Shown here: positions 51,367-60,659 of the stretch, in pieces
Layout: each line of letters starts with the position of its first letter
How positions within the stretch are numbered: the stretch's first letter is position 1
Source of the DNA: JADLHS01 sp049840435
GTDB taxonomy: Bacteria; Verrucomicrobiota; Verrucomicrobiia; Limisphaerales; JADLHS01
Length of the DNA: 64,000 nucleotides
Direction of reading: 5' to 3'
NCBI GenBank assembly: GCA_049840435.1
Contig: JASGKY010000051.1
Coordinates: 109,728 to 173,727, forward strand
Translations under genes and position numbers: made by a program
Notes under the pieces: generated by a model
The model's input: the letters and a program-made list of their open reading frames with translations, nothing else
The model's database searches: none
What the model was told of the DNA's origin: nothing

Positions 51367-52653
51367 TTACAAAGTCGCCAACACTTTTGCGGCCGCACTC
51401 GCGGTTTTCTCAATGTCCGCTTCGCTGTGCGCGGTGGAAATAAACCCCGCCTCGAACTGCGACGGCGCGAGATAAATGCCCGCTTCCAACATGCCATGGA
51501 AGAATTTCTTGAAGCGCTCACGATCGGCCTTCATCGCATCGGCGAGATTCCAAACCGGCTCACTGGTGAAGTAGCCGCAGAACATCGAGCCGCAGCGATT
51601 GAACACCACTGGAATGCCTGCGGACTTGGTGGCATCGCGCATTCCGGCTTCGAGTTGCGCGCCGAGGGTTTCGAGCCGGTCGTAATTTTTCCCGGAAGCG
51701 AGTTCGTCGAGATTCGCAAGACCCGCGGCCATCGCGAGGGGATTGCCGCTGAGCGTGCCGGCTTGATAGACCGGGCCGAGCGGCGCGAGATAATCCATGA
51801 TGTCCGCACGGCCACCAAACGCGCCGACCGGCAGACCCGCGCCGATGATTTTACCGAACGTGGAAAGGTCCGGCGTGATGCCAAACTTTTCCTGCGCGCC
51901 ACCAGGAGCGAGGCGGAAACCGGTCATCACTTCGTCGAAAATGAGTAGCGCGCCGTTGGCTTTGGTGACTTCGCGGAGAAATTCCAACCAGCCAGGTTTC
52001 GGAATGAACAGACCTGCGTTACCCGCGACCGGCTCGACGATGATACACGCGATCTGATCTTTATTCGCGGCAAACGCAGCCTTGAGCGGCTCGGTTTCGT
52101 TGTAAGGCAGCACCAGCGTGTGCTTGGCGAAATCCGCCGGGACACCTGCGCTGTCCGGATTACCGAAGGTGAGCGCACCGCTGCCAGCTTTGACGAGCAA
52201 CGAATCCGCATGGCCGTGATAACAGCCGTCGAACTTGATGATCTTGTCGCGCTTCGTGAAGCCGCGCGCGAGACGGATAGCGCTCATGCACGCTTCCGTA
52301 CCGGAATTGGTCATGCGGACCTTTTGCACGCTGGGCACGAGCTGGCAGATGCGTTCGGCCATCGTGACTTCGCGCGGATTCGGGATGCCGAAGCTGGTGC
52401 CGAAATCGGCGGCAGCCTTCACGGCAGCAATAATCTTGGGATGTGTGTGGCCAAGGATGGCCGGCCCCCACGTGCCGACATAATCGATGTATTCATTGTC
52501 GTCCACGTCGGTGACGCGGCAACCGCTGGCTTTGTGAACGAAGAACGGTTTGCCGCCCACCGCGCGGAAGGCGCGTACAGGGGAATTGACGCCACCCGGG
52601 ATGTAATTTAGCGCCGTGGCGAAGAGCGCTTCGGATTTGGCCCGCGAAATCAT
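51367..52653 (-). CDS. hemL: Glutamate-1-semialdehyde 2,1-aminomutase
   Basis: HemL converts glutamate-1-semialdehyde to 5-aminolevulinate, the last step of the C5 route to heme. The 428-residue protein is of normal length. Conserved blocks are NYIPGGVNSPVRAFRAVGG, YIDYVGTWGPAILGHTHP, MTNSGTEACMSAIRLARG, FDGCYHGHADSLLVKAGSG and IFDEVMTGFRLAPGGAQ. The PLP-binding Lys is in LSTFGKIIGAGLPVGAF, and PVYQAGTLSGNPLAMAAGL follows. It is monocistronic-looking, without other heme genes nearby. The heme-c-type receptor at 61448 would depend on the same pathway. Confidence 0.97.
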   Translation of the reverse strand: MISRAKSEALFATALNYIPGGVNSPVRAFRAVGGKPFFVHKASGCRVTDVDDNEYIDYVGTWGPAILGHTHPKIIAAVKAAADFGTSFGIPNPREVTMAERICQLVPSVQKVRMTNSGTEACMSAIRLARGFTKRDKIIKFDGCYHGHADSLLVKAGSGALTFGNPDSAGVPADFAKHTLVLPYNETEPLKAAFAANKDQIACIIVEPVAGNAGLFIPKPGWLEFLREVTKANGALLIFDEVMTGFRLAPGGAQEKFGITPDLSTFGKIIGAGLPVGAFGGRADIMDYLAPLGPVYQAGTLSGNPLAMAAGLANLDELASGKNYDRLETLGAQLEAGMRDATKSAGIPVVFNRCGSMFCGYFTSEPVWNLADAMKADRERFKKFFHGMLEAGIYLAPSQFEAGFISTAHSEADIEKTASAAAKVLATL

Positions 52654-52729
52654 GCGCCAAGCATAGCGAGCCGGTAAACGTGCGACGAGCTAGGAATTCG
52701 GCTGTTAACTCTGATGGAGCGGATAAAGA

Positions 52730-53656
52730 CTATTTCTGAGCGGCTACGCCAGCCTTCTGATACATCGCAGTCAATTTTTCCAACTCCTTCCGATCATCTG
52801 CATTTTGACACACCGCCAAGGCTTCCTTGACAGTCACTAGCGCTGCCTCCTTGCTACCCGTCGCGAATTGAGCGCGGGCCAACATTTCCAAGGCATCGGC
52901 GGCGCGGCGGTGGGTCATTTCGGTGGACAAAGTGGCGGCCCGTAACGCCAGCGGCAAGTCGCGGGACCGAATCTGAGGGTCCGTCAAAATGGCCCGGGCC
53001 AGCCGGTTGGGAATCCGCCAGTCCTGGGCATATTCCGTCAGAATTTTCTCTCCGATCGGTGCCGCCTTAGCCGTGGCATTAGCCTGCCGCACTTGAAAAG
53101 CGTATTGCTGTACGCTGCGATCACCGGCTTCAAATTTCTTGGCGCGTTCGAGATCATAAGTGCCTTGAGTGATGCGCTCCAGCGCCTGGTCCAACCCGCT
53201 GGCCGGATGATCGTGCCAGAGAACCGCGCCGTTGGTCCCGACAATGAAAGCATGCGGAATACTGGATTCCCCGTAAGTATTCATAAAATTGTTGAACGTG
53301 CGTTTGGAAGAATCTATCACGACCCGATAATCCATGTTCCCACCTTGAGCAGTGACAAACGGTTGAACGGTTTCCAGCTTTTCATCGCTAAAGCCAATGA
53401 TGATGACGCCCTTGTCCGCGTACTTTTTCTGAAGTTCACTCAGATGCGGAATCGTCTTCCGACAGGGGCCGCACCAGGTTGCCCAAAATTCCAGGACAAA
53501 AATGTTCGTGCCAGGCGCGATGCGAACCGGGCTCCCTTTGACCCAACGCTCCACGACTGGTTGGGGAGCGGGATCGCCAAGACTGGCGGCGGGCAATGAG
53601 GTTATGACAGCAAAAACCAGCAGAGCGAAAAAAAGACTGATCTTGGCAAGCTTCAC
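52730..53656 (-). CDS. TlpA/redoxin-type periplasmic thioredoxin with helical C-domain
   Basis: 308 residues. The signal peptide is FFALLVFAVITSLPAASL, and the thioredoxin fold carries WCGPC at residues 61-65 in VLEFWATWCGPCRKTIPHL, with the cis-Pro in SSIPHAFIVG. The first 165 residues match TlpA/ResA-like proteins, which reduce periplasmic disulfides, often for cytochrome c maturation. The last 130 residues are helical (LALRAATLSTEMTHRRAADA, EMLARAQFATGSKEAALV) and look like two TPR-type units. Its neighbours hemL and the sigma pair suggest an envelope or redox role; this is a guess. Confidence 0.88.
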   Translation of the reverse strand: MKLAKISLFFALLVFAVITSLPAASLGDPAPQPVVERWVKGSPVRIAPGTNIFVLEFWATWCGPCRKTIPHLSELQKKYADKGVIIIGFSDEKLETVQPFVTAQGGNMDYRVVIDSSKRTFNNFMNTYGESSIPHAFIVGTNGAVLWHDHPASGLDQALERITQGTYDLERAKKFEAGDRSVQQYAFQVRQANATAKAAPIGEKILTEYAQDWRIPNRLARAILTDPQIRSRDLPLALRAATLSTEMTHRRAADALEMLARAQFATGSKEAALVTVKEALAVCQNADDRKELEKLTAMYQKAGVAAQK

Positions 53657-53716
53657 AGGCAGTGTTCATAGCCTTGGGATAACCCCCTAGTCAATCGTGA
53701 TCACACCGGATCAGAC

Positions 53717-55255
53717 TTATGGCTGCACCGGCACGGCGTTGACTTCGATCGTCCTGCCTTCACCAAATTGCGCGCGGCCATTGATGAAGGAATTTTGCAG
53801 CAGAGCGGGAAACGGCGACGGCTGTTTGGTAGCGTCGAGTTTTTGCGCGGTGTTCTGGTAATTCAGAGTCCCTGCAGCCAGTGCATTGGTATCCATGAAA
53901 TTCCAAGCAAACACAACGTTCTGGTTTAACGTCCGATTCGTCCCTTCAACGCGATAGAGATAGTAAGTCTCCGCCTCGAGCTTCTTCATTGCCGAAACCG
54001 CCTCGGTTTGTTTGGGCGTCTTCAGGTTGAACTTGCTGTCGTTGGCGATGGCCAGCTTTTGTTCCTGGCGCGCGGAAATCTGTTTGTAGAGCGTATTTTC
54101 CTCGTCCACCACGCCTTTGTAAATCGAGCCGTCGCCGTCCACCACGCGCAGGTCGCGCCCGGCCTGTTCTACTTTGAACTTCAGCAATACTGGTGGGGTC
54201 AGCCCGTTGCCTCGTGAATAATTTCGTTTCGATTCCGATTGGCTCACCCCAAGATTGGAGAAGGCTTGTGAATTCAAAACTGTCTGCTGTCGCTCCGCGC
54301 CACCGCCGCGCGCAATCCACGACTTGTCCGCATTGTATCCGTCCTGAGCCACTCCGGTCACAGCAACTGCTTCCGCCCTGTCTTTTGCTCCGAGCGCCGA
54401 CGACGCATCGAACTCTTTCCCTCGGGCAACCGAATCGTTTACCAAAGTTTGCTCTTCAAGCTTCGCCACCTTTTCGAGGCCGGATGCGACGGAGCCAGCC
54501 GCTGCCGCCCCTGGGTTACTCGTCACGGCATTGTTACGCGCCAGTGTAGCACCAGTCGCCACGCTGGCAGGGACCGCGGCGCGACTGAACGATTCGGTCT
54601 GGGCACGCTTCGGTGCTGGTTCGGCCCGCCTCTCATACTGGTAAGCAACCCGCTCGTTCTCGCGATTGAAACTGGCACTGTTAGTCATGATCGTCGCACC
54701 CCCCGTCGGCTCCGACCCCGCGAAGCCAAGGCGATCAGTGCGGGCTTGGGGCAAGACCGACGGTGGCGCCGCCGCGACGGCAGGTAGATCGGAGTAATTC
54801 GCACTCTTCAAATTGCCACTACCAACGGCGCTAAACGAGCCGGGTTGGATGGGCTGAGCCGAATCCGTAACTACGGCGACCACAGCGCTTGCCGCTGGTG
54901 TAATTGATTCATCTGTCAGCGTGGCGGGGGCGGGGGCAAATTCCAACGGCACGTTCTTCGCCAATTCCATCTGCGACTTTGATTTTGGTTTCGACAACGT
55001 CGGCAACACCACCAAGGCCACAATGCCGATGACAGGAATCAGCGCCAGCGCGTAGGCCCAGCGGCGGGTCAACGCCACCCAGAATGGCGGCGCTGCTTCC
55101 CGCGGTGTTGCTTTCGCCGGTGGAAACTGCCGGGCCACCTCGGCTTGCAACAGCCGCCGGTTGGCGGGGTGCAATTCGGGCGGCGTACCACTTGCGTCGC
55201 TCCGCTTTTGGGCAGCGCGGCGTAGCAGTTTTTCGATGGGCCGTTCGTCGTTCAT
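53717..55255 (-). CDS. Putative membrane-bound anti-sigma factor
   Basis: 512 residues. The N-terminal 65 residues are charged and cytosolic (RPIEKLLRRAAQKRSDASGT), followed by one membrane helix WAYALALIPVIGIVALVVLP at about 66-86. The long periplasmic part is rich in Ala, Ser and Asn up to about residue 340 and then contains a beta-rich module with LKFKVEQAGRDLRVVDGDGS and YYLYRVEGTNRTLNQNVVFA. Together with the ECF sigma gene 14 bases upstream on the same strand this is the typical layout of a sigma/anti-sigma pair. There is no ZAS zinc motif (HxxxCxxC), so the call rests on context and topology. Confidence 0.65.
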   Translation of the reverse strand: MNDERPIEKLLRRAAQKRSDASGTPPELHPANRRLLQAEVARQFPPAKATPREAAPPFWVALTRRWAYALALIPVIGIVALVVLPTLSKPKSKSQMELAKNVPLEFAPAPATLTDESITPAASAVVAVVTDSAQPIQPGSFSAVGSGNLKSANYSDLPAVAAAPPSVLPQARTDRLGFAGSEPTGGATIMTNSASFNRENERVAYQYERRAEPAPKRAQTESFSRAAVPASVATGATLARNNAVTSNPGAAAAGSVASGLEKVAKLEEQTLVNDSVARGKEFDASSALGAKDRAEAVAVTGVAQDGYNADKSWIARGGGAERQQTVLNSQAFSNLGVSQSESKRNYSRGNGLTPPVLLKFKVEQAGRDLRVVDGDGSIYKGVVDEENTLYKQISARQEQKLAIANDSKFNLKTPKQTEAVSAMKKLEAETYYLYRVEGTNRTLNQNVVFAWNFMDTNALAAGTLNYQNTAQKLDATKQPSPFPALLQNSFINGRAQFGEGRTIEVNAVPVQP

Positions 55256-55269
55256 CTGCTCACATCACA

Positions 55270-55881
55270 TTAGACGGGACTCTGCGATTTTTCCCCGGAA
55301 AATATGCGTTTAGCGATCCCCTCCAGTTTATCGAGACATTTACTAAGGCGCGAACTGACGGTCTTGGGATTCAACTGCAGTTCACGGCTCAAATCGTCGT
55401 AACTCAAGTCGCCAAAGTATCGCAGCTCAATGATTTCGCGGCAGGGTTCGCCCATTTGGTCCAACGCATCGCGCACCAGTTCGGCCCGTTCCACGTTGAG
55501 CAAATCCACGTCGGGGGCCGGGGCGGGGCTGGGTGGGTCCAGCGTGAGGCCGGTTTCGTCATCTTCGGCTTGGAGCGAGAGCGGCATTTGGCCGCCGCCA
55601 CGCTTGGCGGCATTGCGCTTCTCACGAAAGTCGCGGGCTTTGTTTGTAGCGATGCGAAAGAGCCAGGTCTGAAACTGGCTTTCGCCGTGGAAGGAATTCA
55701 AGTTGCGAATAACATTGAGGAACACTTCCTGACAGATCTCCTCGACGTCCTCGCGGGTGAAATCAGAGGCGAGTTGGAAGACGAAACGTCCCGCCGCCGC
55801 GTAGTGGCGATCGAACAACTCGTCCCACGCAGCAGCTTCACCCTGACGACACCGCATCAGGAGCTGGGCTTCAGCCTGCAT
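55270..55881 (-). CDS. ECF-type RNA polymerase sigma factor
   Basis: 203 residues. Region 2 is AAAWDELFDRHYAAAGRFVF followed by EDVEEICQEVFLNVIRNLNS and FQTWLFRIATNKARDFREK, which binds the -10 element. A linker rich in Pro and Asp follows. Region 4 is CREIIELRYFGDLSYDDLSR, ELQLNPKTVSSRLSKCLDKL, a helix-turn-helix for the -35 element. It would steer transcription of a small regulon in response to an envelope signal through the membrane protein encoded next to it. No autoregulatory promoter could be identified in the 174-base upstream region, which holds a short GAGTAAGA repeat copy. Confidence 0.92.
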   Translation of the reverse strand: MQAEAQLLMRCRQGEAAAWDELFDRHYAAAGRFVFQLASDFTREDVEEICQEVFLNVIRNLNSFHGESQFQTWLFRIATNKARDFREKRNAAKRGGGQMPLSLQAEDDETGLTLDPPSPAPAPDVDLLNVERAELVRDALDQMGEPCREIIELRYFGDLSYDDLSRELQLNPKTVSSRLSKCLDKLEGIAKRIFSGEKSQSPV

Positions 55882-56055
55882 CGTTGCTGGGTTGGACTGT
55901 AGCGGAGCGCAAAGCGTTTGAATAGATTTTAGCGTCCCAAGGTCAATGCTCTGGTCTTACTCTCAATCTTTCCAGCCGGAAAGGCCGGGGTTAAGACCCA
56001 AAAGCGGCCGTGCCGCGCGTTGACACTAATCGTTGCCTCAGCTAACTCTGCCATC

Positions 56056-57246
56056 ATGAAAATCGCCTCCAGCCTTGTTTCGCTCGCGTTGAGCCTTGTC
56101 ACCGCCACCGCGGCCGATTGGCCAAACTACCGCGGCCCGAACCATGATGGCATCTCCAAAGAAACCGGCTGGACGACGGAGTGGCCCGCCAACGGCCCGA
56201 AGGTTCTGTGGAAGGCAAAGGTTGGTCTTGGTTTTTCGGGGGTGGTAGTTGCGAATGGCCGGGCCTATACCCAAGGCAATGCCAACGATGAAGACACGAT
56301 CTTCTGTTTTGATGCGAACACCGGTGACACAAAGTGGAAACACACCTATGCCGCGCCGCTGGACGCCAAATATTACGAAGGCGGCACCAGCGCCACGCCC
56401 ACAGTGGACGGCGACCGCGTTTACACCATCAGCAAGCGCGGCATTGTGCATTGCCTCAATGCTGCTGATGGGAAGGTGGTTTGGACCAAGAATCTCCAAG
56501 AGGAACTCAGCGCGAAGATTCCTGAATGGGGGTTTGCCGGCTCATTCCTCATCGAAGGTGACCTCGCGCTTCTGAATCTTGGTTCCGCAGGCACGGCGTT
56601 GGACAAAAAAACCGGTAAAGTGGTTTGGTCCTCCGGCACAGATGCGTCTGGATATGCGACGCCAGTCCCGTTCGATGCCAGTGGCGAACACGCTGTGATG
56701 CTGGCCGCCAAGAGCGAGGTCATCGCCGTCAAAGTCAAAGACGGCAAAGAACTCTGGCGTTTCCCATGGAAAACCCAATATGACGTCAATGCCGCCGCCC
56801 CCATCTTGTCGGGTAGCAAGGTGTTTATCTCCTCGGGCTACAATCGCGGCGCCGGCGTGTTCGACATCAGCAAGTCGCCAGCAGAAAAGGTTTGGGAGAA
56901 CAAGAACCTGCGTAATCACATGGCCAGTTCGGTGCTTTGGGAGGGCCATCTCTATGGCATAGATGAGAATCAATTACGCTGTGTAGAGTTTGAGACCGGC
57001 CAGGTAAAGTGGACCGACAAGGTTTCGGGCAAAGGTTCGTTGATTCTGGCGGACGGCAAGTTGGTCATCCTATCGGAACGCGGCGAATTGCTGGTGGCTA
57101 ATCCCTCACCCGCTGGCTTCAAGCCCATCGTCCGCGCCCAGGTGATCGGTGGCAAATGTTGGACTGCACCCACCTTGGCCAACGGAAAAATTTACGTCCG
57201 CACCGGCCCGGGTGATGTGGCCTGCGTAGATGTAAGCGGTAAATAA
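56056..57246 (+). CDS. Secreted PQQ-like beta-propeller protein
   Basis: 396 residues with signal peptide MKIASSLVSLALSLVTATAA. The mature protein begins DWPNYRGPNHDGISKETGW and has repeated blades ending in Trp-docking motifs: IFCFDANTGDTKWKHTYAA, VHCLNAADGKVVWTKNL, ALDKKTGKVVWSSGT and VKDGKELWRFPW. This is the outer-membrane assembly BamB/PQQ-dehydrogenase-like propeller type that is greatly expanded in Planctomycetes-Verrucomicrobia. No PQQ-binding catalytic residues are evident, so a binding or scaffold role is more likely than dehydrogenase activity. ATG 56056 matches the signal peptide. Confidence 0.88.
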   Translation: MKIASSLVSLALSLVTATAADWPNYRGPNHDGISKETGWTTEWPANGPKVLWKAKVGLGFSGVVVANGRAYTQGNANDEDTIFCFDANTGDTKWKHTYAAPLDAKYYEGGTSATPTVDGDRVYTISKRGIVHCLNAADGKVVWTKNLQEELSAKIPEWGFAGSFLIEGDLALLNLGSAGTALDKKTGKVVWSSGTDASGYATPVPFDASGEHAVMLAAKSEVIAVKVKDGKELWRFPWKTQYDVNAAAPILSGSKVFISSGYNRGAGVFDISKSPAEKVWENKNLRNHMASSVLWEGHLYGIDENQLRCVEFETGQVKWTDKVSGKGSLILADGKLVILSERGELLVANPSPAGFKPIVRAQVIGGKCWTAPTLANGKIYVRTGPGDVACVDVSGK

Positions 57247-57307
57247 TTCGGCTTCGTTTAGCCGTCAGACTTGACCTTCTGCGTAAAAACGGTCAAACGA
57301 AGTGCCC

Positions 57308-59290
57308 ATGTCTGACGTGCCATCGCAGTCCGTTGCCGCCAAATCTGAAAGTCATCACTCCGGGCTTCCGCTCGCTGGCTTCCAAGGTACGCCTGACGAA
57401 ATCGACCAGCAGTGGTACGAGCAGATTTATAAAGGGCGCGGCGATTCGATGGCCCAGCTCACCGTGCGCTCGGTGATCATGGGCGGGATTCTCGGGATGT
57501 TCATGGCCATCTCCAACCTCTACACCACACTCAAGCTGGGGTGGAGCTTCGGTGTCGCCATCACGGCGTGCGTGATTTCCTTCGTTGTATGGAATGCCTT
57601 CCGGGCGCTCTCAGGTGGCAGGCTGTCCCAGATGACCATCCTTGAAAACAACTGCATGCAATCCACCGCTTCGGCGGCAGGCTATTCCACCGGGGGCACA
57701 TTGGGAACCGCTTTTGGCGCGTTGTTGCTGATCACCGGCCAGCACCAACCCTGGTACATTGTCCTCGGGTTTGTGTTTTTTACCGCCGCGCTGGGAGTCT
57801 TTCTGGCCATCCCGATGAAGCGGCAGATGATCAACTACGAGCAGTTGAAGTTTCCCAGCGGAATTGCCGCGGCTGAGACGTTGCGCAGTCTCTACTCACA
57901 CGGCAAAGAGGCGTTGCACAAGGCCTACTCTTTGATCATCGCCCTTGCCATCGGTGGTTTGATCGGGCTCTTCCGCACTTGGGGAGCGTTGATCGAACAA
58001 TTGCGAAACACGGGCCGGCCACAGGCTTGGCTCGAAAAAATTCAGTCCGTGCTTCGCATCCCGGAGGAAATTGTCTTCAACGGCTTTTTAAATCCACTCA
58101 GTCGTGGGCACATGCAAGGGCTGGCCTTCGAGCCAAGCGTGGTGTTGATCGGCGCGGGAATGATCGTGGGACTGCGGGTATCACTCTCGATGCTGCTGGG
58201 CGGAGTGCTGCTTTACTATGTGGTCGCGCCGCAATTGCTTGCTTTGGATACCAGCAATGCAGGAGTCGCGGGCTGGGTGCCGTCGTTCACGGTGAATGCA
58301 GCAGGTAATTTTTACCCGGTGCGTTGGGCGCTCTGGTGTGGCACCGCCATCATGGTTTTCTCCAGCCTGACCTCGGTCGCGCTGCAATGGCGGACCTTGG
58401 CCCGGGCCTTTAGTCTGTTCGGCAAACGAAAAGTTTCCGCGCACAGCAATGCCTTGGACAGCATCGAAGTGCCTACCGCCTGGTTGGTCGCGGGCTTGAT
58501 CCCCATCAGCATTGGCATGTTATTGGTGCAGTATTTTGCTTTTCAGATTTCGTTCCTGTTGGGCGCGATTGCCATCGCGTTGTCTTTTGTGATTTCCCTC
58601 GTGTGTTGTCGCGCCACGGGCGAAACGGACACGACGCCCATCGGGGCGATGGGCAAAGTCACGCAGTTGCTTTATGCCATGCTCGCCAAAGGCAATGTCA
58701 CCACCAATCTCATGTCGGCGGGCACGACGGCTGGCGCGGGCGGTAGTTCGGCAGATTTGCTGACGGATCTCAAAAGTGGTTATCTGCTGGGCGCAAATCC
58801 GCGCAAACAATTCATTGCCCAATTCATCGGTGTATTCTTCGGCACCTTGGCCGTCGTGCCAGCTTGGTATGCGATGGTGCCGGACAAGCAAGCCTTGGAG
58901 GCGTTCAACCCACCGGCCACCAACATGTGGAAAGCCGTGGCCGACTTGTTGACGCAGGGTGTGCACATGCTGCCGACCACGGCCCGTTATGCCATTGTCA
59001 TTGGCGCGTTGTTGGGTGTTTTGTTGCCGTTGCTGGAAAAATTATTCCCAAAAATCCGAGCCTATCTGCCGTCAGCCATGGGGTTGGGACTCGCGTGGGT
59101 CATGCCGTTTTCCAACGTCTTCGCGTTTGCCATCGGCGCAGTGATCTCCGAACTATGGGTACGCGTACACCGCAAATCCGGGGAAGCCTTCAACATCCCG
59201 GTCGCCTCCGGCTTGGTGGCGGGCGAATCGCTCATCGCCGCCATCATCGCCATCCTGTGCACCATCGCGGGATTTCTGGCTGTGAAGTAA
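57308..59290 (+). CDS. OPT-family oligopeptide transporter
   Basis: 660 residues with about 14 to 16 membrane helices. OPT proteins import peptides or metal chelates with protons. Recognisable blocks are QLTVRSVIMGGILGMFMAIS, NLYTTLKLGWSFGVAITAC, FRALSGGRLSQMTILENNCM and QSTASAAGYSTGGTLGTAFG, all classic for the bacterial OPT subgroup, with LKFPSGIAAAETLRSLYS and FAIGAVISELWVRVHRKSGE later. The ATG at 57308 is preferred; GTG at 57302 is in frame. Monocistronic-looking and 61 bases after the propeller gene. Confidence 0.93.
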   Translation: MSDVPSQSVAAKSESHHSGLPLAGFQGTPDEIDQQWYEQIYKGRGDSMAQLTVRSVIMGGILGMFMAISNLYTTLKLGWSFGVAITACVISFVVWNAFRALSGGRLSQMTILENNCMQSTASAAGYSTGGTLGTAFGALLLITGQHQPWYIVLGFVFFTAALGVFLAIPMKRQMINYEQLKFPSGIAAAETLRSLYSHGKEALHKAYSLIIALAIGGLIGLFRTWGALIEQLRNTGRPQAWLEKIQSVLRIPEEIVFNGFLNPLSRGHMQGLAFEPSVVLIGAGMIVGLRVSLSMLLGGVLLYYVVAPQLLALDTSNAGVAGWVPSFTVNAAGNFYPVRWALWCGTAIMVFSSLTSVALQWRTLARAFSLFGKRKVSAHSNALDSIEVPTAWLVAGLIPISIGMLLVQYFAFQISFLLGAIAIALSFVISLVCCRATGETDTTPIGAMGKVTQLLYAMLAKGNVTTNLMSAGTTAGAGGSSADLLTDLKSGYLLGANPRKQFIAQFIGVFFGTLAVVPAWYAMVPDKQALEAFNPPATNMWKAVADLLTQGVHMLPTTARYAIVIGALLGVLLPLLEKLFPKIRAYLPSAMGLGLAWVMPFSNVFAFAIGAVISELWVRVHRKSGEAFNIPVASGLVAGESLIAAIIAILCTIAGFLAVK

Positions 59291-59341
59291 AACAAATTGG
59301 CTTTGCTTTTCCGCCCCGAAGCGTCGTAAGAATGACGCGCC

Positions 59342-60118
59342 ATGAAAAAGTTACTGTTTACCTCACTCGTGTTGGCTTGCGCGGTGGTTGCTCGCGCGGC
59401 GATCCAAACCAAGACCATCGAATATAAACAAGGAGACATCACGCTCGAAGGCGTCGTTGTTTATGACGATGCCGTGAAAGGCAAACGCCCCGGCGTGCTC
59501 ATCGTCCATCAGTGGATGGGTATCACCGAATACGAAAAGACTCGCGCCACCATGCTTGCCAAGCTGGGCTACGTGGCGTTCTGTGCTGACATCTACGGCA
59601 AAGGCATCCGTCCGAAAGACACCAAAGAGGCTGGGGCCGAGGCGACCAAATATAAATCCGACCGCGCCCTGCTCCGCGCCCGGGTAAACGCAGGCTTTGC
59701 CGAGATTAAGAAGCATGAACTCGTGGACGCCAAGCACGTTGCAGCCATCGGCTATTGTTTCGGCGGCACAACGGTGCTGGAACTTGCCCGCAGCGGCGCG
59801 GAGGTCACGGGAGTTGTGAGTTTTCACGGCGGTCTGGATTCGCCGACGCCTGCGGACGGCAAGAACATCAAAGGCAAAATCCTTGCTTGTCATGGCGCCG
59901 ATGATCCGTTTGTTCCGGCGAAAGACATCGCAGCGTTCGAGAGCGAGATGCGCGACAACAAGGTGGATTGGCAACTCATCTCCTACGGCGGCGCGGTACA
60001 CAGCTTTACACAGCCGATGGCAGGCGACGACAATTCCAAAGGCGCAGCCTACAACAAAGCCGCCGACCTGCGTTCGTGGGAAGCGATGAAGCAATTCCTC
60101 GGCGAGCTGTTCCACTGA
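59342..60118 (+). CDS. Secreted dienelactone-hydrolase-family protein
   Basis: 258 residues with signal peptide (LLFTSLVLACAVVARA). The alpha/beta-hydrolase has the nucleophile in AAIGYCFGGTTVLELA, Cys near residue 139, the Asp in CHGADDPFV and the His in YGGAVHSFTQP. That is the Cys-Asp-His triad of dienelactone hydrolases, but the substrate of secreted members in this phylum is unknown. Conserved HQWMGITEYEKTRA and YVAFCADIYGKGIRP support the family. Ten bases ahead of the PqiA-like gene. Confidence 0.9.
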   Translation: MKKLLFTSLVLACAVVARAAIQTKTIEYKQGDITLEGVVVYDDAVKGKRPGVLIVHQWMGITEYEKTRATMLAKLGYVAFCADIYGKGIRPKDTKEAGAEATKYKSDRALLRARVNAGFAEIKKHELVDAKHVAAIGYCFGGTTVLELARSGAEVTGVVSFHGGLDSPTPADGKNIKGKILACHGADDPFVPAKDIAAFESEMRDNKVDWQLISYGGAVHSFTQPMAGDDNSKGAAYNKAADLRSWEAMKQFLGELFH

Positions 60119-60128
60119 GTACGGTGAC

Positions 60129-60650
60129 ATGGTCGCCAGTTCCAACAAATCGCTCGGAGAAATTCATCAAGGCGAACGCATGCCGATCGTCTTGATGCTC
60201 CTGTTGTCATTGGCGCTGTTTCTCGCTGGGTTGTTTCGTCCGTTTACGCAAGTCACCAAGCTCTGGTTGTTTGATAATGATGTTTCCGTTTATAACGGTC
60301 TCATCACGCTTTACCAAGAGCGCGAGCTGTTTTTGTTCGGCATCCTGTTTATCTTCACCGTGATATTTCCGTTCATTAAAATCACCGCGCTGCTGGTGTT
60401 ATGGCTCAAACCAGGATTGACGTTGCAACAAATGGCTCGCGTTCATGACTTCGTAGCACATTTGGGCCGCTGGTCGATGTTGGATGTGTTTGTTGTCGCC
60501 GTGCTGGTGGTGCTGATCCGTTCTGGTGGGCTGGCAACCATCAAAGCGCAGGACGGCCTATTACTTTTCTGCGCCTCGGTGGTGCTGACGCAGATCGCTT
60601 CCAGTTGGACGGGCCGTATCGCCAAGAAAACTTTCGCCACATCAAACTGA
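60129..60650 (+). CDS. PqiA-family membrane protein, single domain
   Basis: 173 residues with four membrane helices (IVLMLLLSLALFLAGLFR, LFLFGILFIFTVIFPFI, KITALLVLWLKPG and VFVVAVLVVLIRSGGL). The segment FGILFIFTVIFPFIKITALL and LGRWSMLDVFVVAVLVVLI are the conserved core of paraquat-inducible protein A. Classical PqiA has two such domains and zinc-binding Cys; this is a single, Cys-poor domain of the shorter type. PqiA works with MCE-domain PqiB in lipid transport across the envelope; no mce gene is nearby, so its role here is open. Confidence 0.83.
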   Translation: MVASSNKSLGEIHQGERMPIVLMLLLSLALFLAGLFRPFTQVTKLWLFDNDVSVYNGLITLYQERELFLFGILFIFTVIFPFIKITALLVLWLKPGLTLQQMARVHDFVAHLGRWSMLDVFVVAVLVVLIRSGGLATIKAQDGLLLFCASVVLTQIASSWTGRIAKKTFATSN

Positions 60651-60659
60651 TTTTATTTC

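Noticed and set aside
53717..55255. Zinc-binding anti-sigma (ZAS) domain in the membrane protein next to the ECF sigma factor
   Set aside because: No HxxxCxxC motif is present in the N-terminal part; the anti-sigma call rests only on operon position and topology.
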